This document shows positions 53,845 to 64,000 of a stretch of 64,000 bases of DNA, in pieces. The position numbers and the translations under genes are program-made. The notes under the pieces are model-generated. The model saw only the letters and a list, made by a program, of their open reading frames with translations, did no database searches and was not told where the DNA came from. The stretch covers positions 124,001 to 188,000 of the forward strand of contig MDYQ01000012.1 in assembly GCA_003024175.1 (NCBI GenBank), given 5' to 3'. This stretch comes from Planoprotostelium fungivorum (taxonomy: Eukaryota > Evosea > Variosea > Cavosteliida > Cavosteliaceae). How positions within the stretch are numbered: the first letter of the stretch is position 1; each line of letters begins with the position of its first letter.

Positions 53845-54031
53845 AGAGGATGAGAATACGTTACATAGATGAGCTGCTGCCAGAGGAGCAGACGCAGGAA
53901 GTGAAGAGAAACAGAGATTGCTGGAAGAACAAAACGCAGAGACGAGAAGACACATCGAAGCTATGGAGAAGAGTATGTCTCAGCTGGCACAGCTGCTTCT
54001 CTCGGCTGGCAGAATAGAGCACCTCATGTGA
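53845..54031 (+). other. Coding-like coiled-coil stretch after the TMEM94 stop
   Basis: The frame ending with TGA at 54029-54031 reads EEKQRLLEEQNAETRRHIEA then MEKSMSQLAQLLLSAGRIEH, a clear heptad coiled coil. A donor at about 53819 spliced to an acceptor in GCCAGAG would replace the KYSPK end of TMEM94 by this tail in frame. It could also be a relic or an unrelated small gene. Confidence 0.35.
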
Positions 54032-54149
54032 CGGAAAACCTTCATCGCGTTGATGAACACCGACACGAATGGAAACCAAAGGAGAACAATTCCACAAGAT
54101 GAGATCGACACGCGAGCATCATCATGATGAGATGATTTATTTGGACCTC

Positions 54150-56272
54150 TCAGTAAGATCTTCCAAAGAGACACCAGATCTTCGCCTCCTTCTCACAACC
54201 GATGCACTTCTTTCCTTCGATGCCTTCGGGCTGCTGGTAGGGAAGACACAGACTCTTTGCACCAGAAGACAGGGGCTCGAACGTCTCTTCCTTGTTCTCG
54301 TTGTCCGTTCCATCCTTGTTGACTTCCTTCTTCTCTTCTTCCTTCTTCTCTTCCTTCTTCTCTTCTTCCTTCTTCTCTCCCTCTCCCTCCTTCTTCTCTC
54401 CCTCCTTCTTCTCCTCCTCCTTCTTTCCTCTTCCTCCTCTCTTCTTCTTCTTACTCGCCGTGGCAGCGGCGGCAGCCTCGATGGTGGACCTCTTCTTGAT
54501 CTGCTCCTCACACTCCTTATCTTGACACCAGGGAGCCATGACGATGTTTCGGTTGTCTAATTCGGGGACGAGTTGCTTCCATTCGGTGATGTTCTTGATG
54601 TGAGAATCTCTCTCCCTTCTAGCCTTCTCCAGCATGGTCTTCTGGATGTCTTCGAGTGCAGATTGCACCTGAGAGACGATGTCTGCCTGGGCGACGACTG
54701 TCTTGGACTTGTCGACTCTGCGAACGAAGACGACATTGTTCTCTTCGAAATCCTTGGGGCCGAAATCGATTCGAAGGGGAACACCTGAGAGGAGAGTGAG
54801 TGATGATGATGATCGTGATGGTAAGAAGATGGATGATGATGACGATGATGATGTACACTCACCCTTGAGTTCCCAGTGGTTGTACTTGTTACCGGGAGTG
54901 TAACCCTCTCTGTCGTCAAAGTGGATTCTGACGCCAGCGGCCTCCAATTGATCGGCCAGCTCCTGAGCTCTCTTGAACAGTCCCTCGTTGTCCTTGTCCT
55001 TGTAAGGGATGGGAACGAGAACGGCCTGGATGGGAGCCACTCTGGGAGGCAACACGAGACCTCTGTCATCACCGTGCACCATGATCATCACACCGATCTG
55101 ATCTTCCATCAACCGACATGTCTACGAGATATCACTCACGGTACGAGTCGTGAGACCCCATGAGTTCTGCCACACCATGGCCTTCTCCTTCTTCTCGTTT
55201 TCAAAGTTGATGTTGAACATTTGGGCGAAATTTTGGCCGAGGCAGTGAGAAGTGGCGCCTTGAATACCCTTTCCGGAGGCGGGGACGAATGCCTCCACGG
55301 TGGTAGTGTAGTAACCTCCGGGGAATTTCTCGTTTTCGGTCTTCCTTCCCTTGACAACGGGGACGGCCAAGAGGTCTTCGTAGACGCTCGCGTACAAGTT
55401 GAGGATGTCTGTGAGATGAGGTCAGATGTCGACTGATGATGAGGGTGACATCATCTCGATTGGAATGGAGATGGTGAGATGATAATGTGATGATGGATCA
55501 CCTTCGACCTCCTTGGCGGCCTCTTCGAGGGTGGCAAAGGCAGTGTGACCCTCCTGCCACAAGAACTCACGAGATCTGATCACGGAATGAGAAATGGTGG
55601 ATGGGTTGGCTGATGTCACCTCAGGAAGGGAGTGGGCTGCTTGAACTCCCAACGGACGACGTTGACCCACTGGTTGACCTTGTAGGGAAGATCTCTGTGA
55701 GATCTGATCCACTTGGCGAAGAGAGGGTACATGATGGTCTCTGAAGTGGGACGAATGGCGATGGGCTGCACGAGATCGGACGATCCGGACTTGGTGACCC
55801 AGGCCACCTGTGAAGTGGATGTCAGATGGAGGTATATGACGACGGTTCGATTACCTCGGGGGCGAAACCTTCAATGTGGTCCTTTTCTTGTTGAAGGGCC
55901 TTCTGAGAGACGAAGAGAGGGAAGTAGTAGTTCTCGACGCCCAACTTCTTGATGCGGGTGTCGATGTACTTCTGGATCTGCTCCCAGATGGAGTATGACC
56001 ATGGTCTATTCACGTTGGTTAAGAAACAGGAGAGATAAGTGCAATGTCACACCTCAGAATGTAACAACCAGAGATGTCGTAGTAGTCAATCATCTCAGAA
56101 CGAACGATCGTCTGAGTGTACCAATCGGCAAAGTTGGTCTCCTTCTGAGCCAACATCTTCTCACTGTTTTAAGTGAGTATCGGGCGGTGTTAGGTGAGTG
56201 AGTGGATCGTGATGTCTATCATTCCCCTCACTTTCCGACGGCCTTCTTCTGCTTCTCCTTGTTGTCCGCCAT
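54150..56272 (-). CDS. proS: Prolyl-tRNA synthetase, eukaryotic/archaeal type
   Basis: Charges tRNA-Pro with proline in the cytosol. The ATG at 56272 ([10 protein letters not shown]) leads to [20 protein letters not shown] and [20 protein letters not shown]; class II motif 2 region [16 protein letters not shown] and [33 protein letters not shown], then [15 protein letters not shown] and [11 protein letters not shown], followed by the anticodon-binding domain ([36 protein letters not shown]). The C-terminal zinc-type domain ends [17 protein letters not shown], as in eukaryotic enzymes. Between the two last domains lies a Lys/Glu repeat tract (about 54,310-54,460) of some 50 residues that is not usual. 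It is not fused to a Glu-tRNA synthetase. Several short introns. Convergent with TMEM94 and divergent from HELQ. Confidence 0.93.
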
Positions 56273-56619
56273 TTTGTTTATTGGATGATCTCTCGAGGAA
56301 TCGGAATGTGATGAACGAAAACAGTAAAAAATGCAGAAATAAATGATTTCATTTGTAGATTTAATTCTTCTTTTCCTCGAATTCGAGCGCGCTTTCCGTC
56401 ACATCACCTGGGAGCATGGGGGAGCCAATTGGAGGCTCCCGTCCATACCATGATGCAGCACTGCATCGAATGCATCCGTATCAGAAGAGTAACATGATTG
56501 GATCCATCACACATCCATCACGACTCTTCGTAGAGGACAAGGAGAAGTGAAGGGTACGAGTGAGACTTCATTCTGACTTTTTCAGCATTCAAAATGGATC
56601 AACATTATCACTGTCAAGT
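56273..56619. other. Divergent promoter region of ProRS and HELQ genes
   Basis: About 350 bases; may also contain an upstream exon of the HELQ gene, since a 32-base intron-like stretch (GTACGAGTGAG to TTTTTCAG) ends near 56585. The left part, just upstream of ProRS, is AT-rich. Confidence 0.4.
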
Positions 56620-59600
56620 ATGATAGAACAAACACTCATTCCAGTTGAAGAAGTAGGGACAATCGCAGCTCTTCAGCCGTGGCCTTCAGATGGCCCCCCA
56701 GTCTTAAGAGAGGACAGTAGCATGTGGCCTCTTTCTCCCTCACAGATCGACCCCGAGGACGACTACGAGTAATACTCTGCCCTCTCATTGAGCTGACTCC
56801 TTCTAGGTTGGACCCAGATGAAGTCTACACCCAACAACATTCGGCACCCCGCACCGCGTGAGTTCTGTCTTCTTCTCTCCTCGATCACGAAATCTTGCAT
56901 CACAGTTCTATACGTATCTTTTTGCGCGATTAGCTCCACTCAATGCATCAGACCATTACCTCCCACCATCATTCAGCCATCTCAAAGCGCTTGGGATCCT
57001 GACTGGGCCGATTGTGGTCTGGCACCCATCGTTCGCTCTTTGTATGCGGAGAAGAACATCAAGAAGATGTATGATTGGCAGTTCAGCTGTCTGTCGAATG
57101 AGCGCATGCTGGAGGTGATCGAAACGACCGACATCAGAGAGTGAAATGAAATAGGGAAGAAATTTGATCGTAGCTCTTCCAACCTCCGCAGGAAAAACGT
57201 TGGTCGCTGAGATGATCACCATGAGGTGTGACGTGAATCGACGATCGTGATGGTGACACTGAATCAGATGTGTCATGGTGAGGAAGAAGAAAGCCATCAT
57301 CATATTGCCCTGTATCCTTTCATTACGGACCATCACCTCTCGAATCTTTGACTCTGCAGTCGTCAGCATCGTCGTGGAGAAGGTCAACCAGCTCGCAGAA
57401 TTTGGGAGGAGATTGCATTTCAATGTGGAAGGATATTACGGAGGACAAGGTTCGTTTCCTCTTTCTCATTCGACCGATGTAGCAATCTGCACCATAGAAA
57501 AAGTGAGTCTTTACATCATCCGTCATCACATTGAACTTCATCGCCATCATCATCTTCCGTGACTTTCACGATCTATCTGTTGATTATCAATGCAGGGGCA
57601 CAGTTTGATCAATCAGATGATCGAAGAGAAGAGATTTTGTAAAGAAGTCGGCCTCATCGTCATCGATGAACTCCACATGTTAGATGAAGAAGAGAGGGGA
57701 TTCAATCTCGAATTACTATTGACGAAAGCGTTATTCGAGGGTAGAAACGATACGATTCAGATCTTGGGTGAGTCAAATCGTGAAACGTTTCATTCATTCG
57801 AGGAAAGGTATGAGCGCAACGATACCGAATGTCATCAAGATCGCTCAGTGGTTACAAGTGAGAGCCTCTCTATAGAACAGTAGAATGACAAGGGACAGGC
57901 TGACTGTTACAACAATTTGGATTTCAGACCCGTTCCGTTGAGCGAGATGGTGAAGGTACAGAACACACTCTACAATGCTTCGGGTCAGGTGAGTTCATCT
58001 ATGAAAGAATCTTCGTGATTCTTCTCAGACGATCAGAACTGTGCAAGACTACAAGTGCAAGCAGGCTTCAGAATTATATCCGTTGTGCATGGAGGTGACG
58101 TCCATGAGAAATATCCGTCTATGTATTCAGAGTGAGGATAGGTAGTGAGTAAACCCGATCAATCTGTCCTCGTCTTCTGTTCTTCGAGAGCGGACACCGT
58201 CAACACTGCCGATACTCTTGCGAAATGTCTACCACCGGAGACCATGAAGTACAAGGTGACAAACACTTCACGTTGGAAAATTTGAGCCTCAATCTTCTCT
58301 CAGGAGCAGGAGAAAGTCATGTTACTGCAGAAATTAAAGTACGCAAACTCGGGTGGGTCAGATAGCACTCTCACCCGGACCATCCCCATGGGAATCGCTT
58401 ATCACAATGCTTGTACGTAACACGGCGTAACGTCTCCATCCTCTGATATGCGACAGCCCTGACGGTGGACGAGAGGGAGATCATCGAAGAGGGCTATTCG
58501 AATCGTATCATCAACATCCTCACTTGTACAACTACGTTAGCCGCAGGTGATATCGATGGTCGATGACGTGTGATGACGTCATCAGGTGTTAATCTTCCCG
58601 CTCGGCGGGTGATACTGAAGAACTTGTTCACTGGGAGGGAGAAGCTGAAGGGAAGAACGTACAGACAGATGTGCGGGAGAGCAGGCAGAGCTGGAATCGA
58701 TGACTACGGGGAGAGTATTCTCATTTCGAGGAAAGATCAGCAGAAGGTCGCTTACGAACTGATGTGAGTCATCGGTTCGACATCATCATCATCACGACGA
58801 TGATCATCATCCGACGATGATGATGGAGGTGACGAGGACTAGGAATGCTCCACTGGAAGAAGTGAGGAGCTCCCTCTACAATTCCTCTTGCAAGAAATGC
58901 TTCAAGAGATTGATCCTCGATTCATTGGGAGGTCACTACGCCAACACGGTACTACATCTCCACTCGAACAATAGTCTCATCCTAGACAGAGACAAGGCAT
59001 CTATGATTTCGTCTCTTGCACTCTCTACGCGTTTCAGTCGCCCATGGAAGAGATACACCCAGAGATAGAGAGAAATCTCTCTTATCTATTGGACAACGGT
59101 TTCGTGGAGACTTTCTGGGAAGACGTGAACGGAATCCAAGTCGAGAGGTTACGCACGACGTTGCTTGGTAACGCCACGTTTCAATCGACCTTTTCCCCCG
59201 AGGTGATGGTTTAACGGCTTCAAATTTTGATGTCGGCATCAGAAAGAGGCTAGTCTGATCGACTCCGAATTACGTCGAGCGCAGGAGCTCCTTGTGTTAT
59301 CAGACAGTCTCCATCTGTGTTATCTCATCACACCCATGTATAATCTATTTCCCGTGCAAGATTGGGATTTATACTTGTCCATCTACAACTCTCTGCCGCC
59401 CATTCGAAAGAAGATCGCATCAGCTGTCGGTGAGATCTCTGTGAAATCTCGAAGAGAATCGAGACGTTTACGTTTCCAGGGGTAACGGAGGATTATCTGT
59501 ACAATCAGACGGTTTGTAGCAAGCCAGATTCACTGTCTGATTCCAGACACAAAGACAACTTGAGTCTGCGAATCGCAGTGCGATTTTACTTCGCTCTCGC

Positions 59601-60216
59601 TCTCAGTGATCTCATCGAAGAGGTTCCGATCTTTCAACTGTCCAAAAAGTGAGACGATCTCATCATTGATCACGATGATCAACTCTTGTAGGTACAAAAT
59701 CGAGCGAGGAAACTTACAAAAGTTGCAAGAGTCAGCACAAGCCTTCGGAAGTCAGATGCAAAACTTTTGCAAAGTGATGGACTACTGGGCTCTCGCAGAG
59801 GTGGGTCCCACGACATCTCGCATCCTCTACAACAACACGAGGTCATCTCTACGTATTGTAAGAGGATCAACGTGGGCACGAAGATGGAGCTGGTGCCGCT
59901 GACGGAGATCGCTGGTGTGAAGAGAGCGAGAGCTCGTGCATTGTGGAACGGTGGCTTCAGGACAGTTCGACAGATCGCGCTGGCTACACCGGAAGAGCTA
60001 ATGAAAGCGGTGAGGGCGGGACCGTACGCGGGAGAAGGGTAAGAGTTGGATGATCATCATCACTCGGGCTGATGAATCGACAGGATATCCAAGATGATCA
60101 TCAGGAGTGCAAAGTGAGTCGGTGAGATGATGGAGGCACTGAAGGATGAAAGGGAGTTGTTAGAGAAGAAAGCGAGGGAGCTCAGAGAACAAGCCGAAGA
60201 GTTGTTGCCAACGTGA
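56620..60216 (+). CDS. HELQ: HELQ-type superfamily 2 DNA helicase
   Basis: HELQ/Hel308 unwinds 3'-tailed DNA in replication-fork repair. The ATG at 56620 is the first in-frame methionine (MIEQTLIPVEEVGTIAAL); upstream exons are possible. Motifs in order: YDWQFSCLS (Q-motif region), VALPTSAGKTLVAEMI (Walker A, near 57.18 kb), CTIEK, VIDELHMLDEEERGF (DExH box, near 57.67 kb), MSATIPN, LVFCSSRADTVNTADTLAKC, CTTTLAAGVNLPARRVI, and YRQMCGRAGRAGIDDYGE. The C-terminal helix-hairpin-helix part reads LTEIAGVKRARARALWNGGF. It ends in a coiled coil and TGA at 60214. The arrangement fits HELQ rather than polymerase theta, since no polymerase domain follows. About 20 short introns; some exon joins between 57.9 and 59.3 kb are approximate. 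Confidence 0.9.
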
Positions 60217-60470
60217 AAGCTGAACTGAACATAATGATGTGAAATAGATGTTGTATAATGAGTCGTTGCATCATCCGAAACCATTCATAGAGGTGGCACA
60301 CAAGAAGGAGCTGGAAACGGTTTCCTGTAAACATTCCAGACTTAATTGGACACTAAGTGAGCTAATTTCTTCTGGCGGTTGAAAAGTTTCCAATTTCCCT
60401 AAAAATACGGCAGTTGCTTTGGGCAACGATTTATTGTTGCAGCAGACCGCATCAAAACAGACGGAAAGCG

Positions 60471-62261
60471 ATGTCAGCACCCGATGCTCCCAGTTTGAAG
60501 AGATCGTTAGAACAGGGAGAGGAGAACAGGAAAGAGAGGAAGACGGGAGATGAAGAGATGGAACTCAGTTTGGACACATTTCCACACGAGATCATCTGCA
60601 TCATTGCGAAACAATTCGCAATCGATTCTGATCGTCTGGAGTATGATACAACCGCTCGCGAGACATATTGCCGTTGTCTCTTCAACATGGTGTGCTTCTT
60701 TCTCTTCGATTCCAACCGATACAGCGCAGATGTTATGCAACTCCAGCTTGTACCCCATCATCCGTCCTCTCTACCTAGCAGCCAGGATGCGATGCGTAGT
60801 CTTACCTCTGAAAGAGAATATGAGAAGGCTCCGCCTATTTACCCAGCCCAGTTACTCGACCAGTTTCACTCACTCCCTCACCATCAATGCAACCGGCGAT
60901 TATTTGGACTCATATGCAGTCGATCAGAAGAGTCTTCTCCAGGATCCAAATGCCTTCCTCAATATGAAAAGAATGACCATCATCATCGACGGCCCAGCGT
61001 TCGAAAGATCTTCCTTTGAAGAGTTGAAAGGAAGGAACATCGAGGAATTGATTGTCGACATCAGAGACCCCATATTATCGGCACCAGAAGAAGAAAGTGA
61101 AAACGGTTCCATCACCGATCGAGGTGTCGAACGTCAAGCGATTGAAGTCATGCGTGCCTTAGAGTGAGTAACCTCACACCATCACCACTGACCCAAACAG
61201 CTTCAGCAGTGACTTCATCTCACCATCTTTGAAGAAGTTTCAATTGGGCGAGTTGTAGATGGAATCGATTTATTCTGACTTTTTCGCAGAATATCCGACG
61301 AACGAATCAGATCTATCGTTCCATCTCGTCTTCGACAAGATCGTCGTCGCTCTGTGTGAAAGGTGCACTCACCTCACCGAGCTCTACCTCCCTCCCCAAT
61401 TTCACGACAACATCTTGATTGGCAGGTGATGAGGAGACGGTGATGCACATGATGCAGATCGCTGATGAGAACAGCTGGCCCGAATTAGAGGTCTTGAGCA
61501 TCCGCGAAGCGACAACGAACACGACGGCCTTCTTGCAACGTCATCCTAAACTTCTCGTAGTGGAAGACTGTCAGGCTCGCATGTGAGATGATGATGATGT
61601 CCATCACGATGATGATGATCGATGATGACACGTCACAGGGAAGAGGGACCGAACGATCTGCTTCCCAACGTAACGAAACTTTCGATCAACGCACAATGCT
61701 TGCGTCAACTTTTGCTGCCCGTGGCTTCGACAGGTGTCACCCTCTCTACGAGATCACACTGAGCCTGATACAGGAAGGTACAGACCCATCCGTGAGCTTC
61801 AGCTCATCGGTGATCAAACGGAAGATCAAATGAAAGACCTGACCCTCTCCTCCCACACGAAACTAACGAAGCTGGGTGGCTTTCCCTTATCTCCCTGCCT
61901 CGCTCAACTTCCCCCCTCCATCATCAACTTGTCCATCGAAACAATGACGGACGCTGCGACCATCGAGAATCTGCCACACCTGCCTCACCTTCTCACTCTC
62001 AACATCTTTCTGTACGATTTCTACTTTCAAGTGGTTGACGTGAGGTCCTACGATGAGGCACAAGCTGAAGCGTGTCCTCTATTGCAGTGGGGGAGAGACT
62101 GGTTGAGACGATACCCTTCGATAGAACGTCTATCCTTGGAGTGGAGCCTATACAGTGTCATATTTGTGCCTTCGGAGAGGAAGGTGTGGTTCAATTATGG
62201 GGCCGATCTCGTCTGTGAAGTCGAGTGGAACGAACAATTTCGATACATAAAGGGGCGATGA
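60471..62261 (+). CDS. F-box-like protein with leucine-rich C-terminus (paralogue 1)
   Basis: The ATG at 60471 gives a basic tail (MSAPDAPSLKRSLEQGEENR) then an F-box-like segment (LDTFPHEIICIIAKQFAI). Later exons show the region PLYLAARMRCVVLPLKENMR and NMKRMTIIIDGPAFERSSFE, then leucine-rich strands (LGGFPLSPCLAQLPPSIINL, IENLPHLPHLLTLNIFLYDF). It ends at 62261. F-box proteins pick substrates for SCF ubiquitin ligases; here that role is inferred from the short F-box only. The next gene is a tandem paralogue, with the same exon order and similar blocks. Confidence 0.7.
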
Positions 62262-62490
62262 TCTGTTTTAAAGGTTCACGATGAGTGTTCGTGCGAGGCG
62301 TAGAAATCCGTGCAGATCATTACTCACCAAACGATTCTATGAATCTCTGATCTAACATCTACGTGAAACAGGATAGAGGATGGATGTTGAGATACGCAAA
62401 TAATTAAATTAATATTCTCATTCTTTTTGTGGACAGAATATTCTTACAACGGGTCAAATTACCGCTCGAGCCCAAAGCCTAAATTACAAC

Positions 62491-64000
62491 ATGTCATCAT
62501 CAGAGGATCATCAAGGACCATCGAATCTGAAGCGAGAGCGAGAAGACCCACAAAATGATCGTCGAGTCAAGAGGACGAAAGAAGAACAATGCGGCTTAGA
62601 GCAGCTACCTGAAGAGCTTCTGTCCATGATCGCAGGATATTTGACCAAACGAAAGTTCTGTGGTGACTATATACGCTGGGTTCCAGATCTTGTGGCTCTA
62701 CTCAACCTGGTAAGATGATCTCTTCTTTCGACTACTGACCTCCGTGTGAGATGGTGTGCAGCCGATTCATGTGCAAGATCATTCAACCCTTCTATGCAGC
62801 TATCCACATGTCCCATGTCCTCATGCCTTTGACGGCCAGAAGGAGAGAACACATCTTCTTCAACCAAGCAGGCTATACCGACTACACTCGCACACTCTCC
62901 ATCGTCATAGAGGAAAGGACAGTGCAAGATTACGTTCTCGAACAGAAGAGATTATTCCAAGATGGCACTGCCTTTCCAAACATTGAACGACTCAGCCTGC
63001 GAATGTCTAGAGCTGCGTTAGAGGCCAACTTGTTGCCTCCTCCTGATGTTCTGAAGAATCGAAAATTCAAAGAGCTCAACGTCGTCGTACAGTCCTCGCA
63101 GCCTCTGGGTTTATTCTTCGATTCTGTAGAACCTAGCTGGGAGAGAAATAATAACGTCAAGAGGAATTTAGAGTGAGCAAGCACACATCTCACATATGAT
63201 GACGATGGACCGCGAATGACTTGGCCAGGTCTTTCTTGAGCGTCATCCATCCACATCTCACCGCTTTCCGATACGGTGAGTCGTTTGTGACGGCAATCAC
63301 TCACACTCGTAGCACACGTCATTTCCCCCACCCACAACGATAAATGAATAATCTCGTGCAGCAATTAAGTCTCTGTCACAAGTTAGAGGACTTGGACGTC
63401 CCCGGCGAGTACCACAATGAGATCATCAAGCAGAGGTGTGATGATGTGTCTCATTCGGATCTGATACTGAAGTTCAAAGTTGGCCCAATTTGAGAATCGT
63501 CAACATCGCTGGCTCCACGGAGGACCAGACGGATTTCTTTAGACGCCACCCCACCATCACCGATCTGATCGATGGCGAACCATCATCACGGTGACGTTCT
63601 TCTCGTGAGACATCGAGTGAACATGATCAGGAAGGAGAAAGTCACAGACATTCTGCCTAACTTGGAGCACCTAGAATGTGAGGGTGAATGTCTGCACGAC
63701 TTCGTACTTCCAGTATCTACAACGGGTGAATTTCATCTCTCATTTCTCACGATATCGCACGACGTTCATCTACAACGAGTCGATCTTCCTTCAACACCAC
63801 CCTCTGAACCCGTGCAGGCAAATGTAGACCACTGACGACCATTCGATTGAGAGTCGACCGTCTGTCTGGCATCATCCAAGTCCCTCCAGACGTTCCCCTC
63901 TCCACTCTCACGACATTAGAGATCGTGGCAGGCTTCCCCACCACCGAATGCCTCTCTCAACTACCCCCCTCCATCACCAGCATGACCTTAACCTCCGAAT
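62491..64000 (+). CDS. F-box-like protein with leucine-rich C-terminus (paralogue 2, partial)
   Basis: The ATG at 62491 begins MSSSEDHQGPSNLKREREDP, followed by the F-box-like LEQLPEELLSMIAGYLTKRK, clearer than in the neighbour. The next exon (CSRFMCKIIQPFYAAIHMSH, PLTARRREHIFFNQAGYT) and FPNIERLSLRMSRAALEA align with the first paralogue. The window ends inside VAGFPTTECLSQLPPSITSM, which matches the LGGFPLSPCLAQLPPSI block of paralogue 1, so the 3' end is missing. Introns near 63.72 and 63.77 kb again hold the CTACAACG word. Confidence 0.7.

Noticed and set aside
54137-54511. Minus-strand frames rich in Arg (and plus-strand Leu/Phe frames) in the 54.3-54.5 kb region
   Set aside because: They are other-frame readings of the Lys/Glu repeat in prolyl-tRNA synthetase.

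Overview
The window is nuclear DNA of a compact eukaryotic genome. Genes sit close together on both strands, and most are cut by very short GT-AG introns (about 32 to 60 bases, placed where reading frames and protein families fit). The gene content (a giant BEACH/WD40 protein, a plant-style LRR receptor with a true tyrosine-kinase signature, a TMEM94-like protein, small GPI-anchored secreted proteins) suggests an amoebozoan, possibly a protosteloid amoeba such as Planoprotostelium. That assignment is inference; no marker gene settles it. I saw no retrovirus-like, Polinton-like or CRISPR element.

Layout. 0-6 kb: the end of an unknown gene, a GPI-anchored secreted protein, an ER-type FKBP, a sphingosine/diacylglycerol-kinase-like enzyme, two opposed tRNA-Glu genes and a DsbA/FrnE oxidoreductase. 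6-19 kb: one giant minus-strand gene (N-terminus near 18.9 kb) for a neurobeachin/WDFY3/LvsA-type protein; a third tRNA-Glu lies inside one of its introns. 19-34 kb: a secreted protein, tRNA-Thr, DNAJC17, a cysteine-rich GPI protein, a UBE2D-type E2, a Ted1/PGAP5-type phosphoesterase, a TBC Rab-GAP, a DUF4139 protein, a small putative mitochondrial protein, a putative Ig-fold transcription factor and ribose-5-phosphate isomerase. 34-48 kb: the LRR receptor tyrosine kinase, a poorly coding stretch with a duplicated hairpin/E-box module, a large type I membrane protein, a histidine phosphatase, a DUF4604 protein and a DUF1206 membrane protein. 48-64 kb: TMEM94-like, prolyl-tRNA synthetase, HELQ helicase and two tandem F-box paralogues, the second running off the window.

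Most genes are housekeeping and not linked as one pathway. Arrangement is tight: the DsbA and BEACH stop codons are 17 bases apart tail to tail, and several pairs are divergent over 125 to 500 bases (transcription factor/rpiA, ProRS/HELQ, phosphoesterase/TBC).

The most unusual signal is in the introns. They are built over and over from a few self-complementary words: CTACAACG/CGTTGTAG (often as a perfect palindrome, sometimes in tandem arrays), GATGACGTCATC, and hairpins of GAAATTTC. By eye I find at least 40 copies of the first word where about two are expected by chance.
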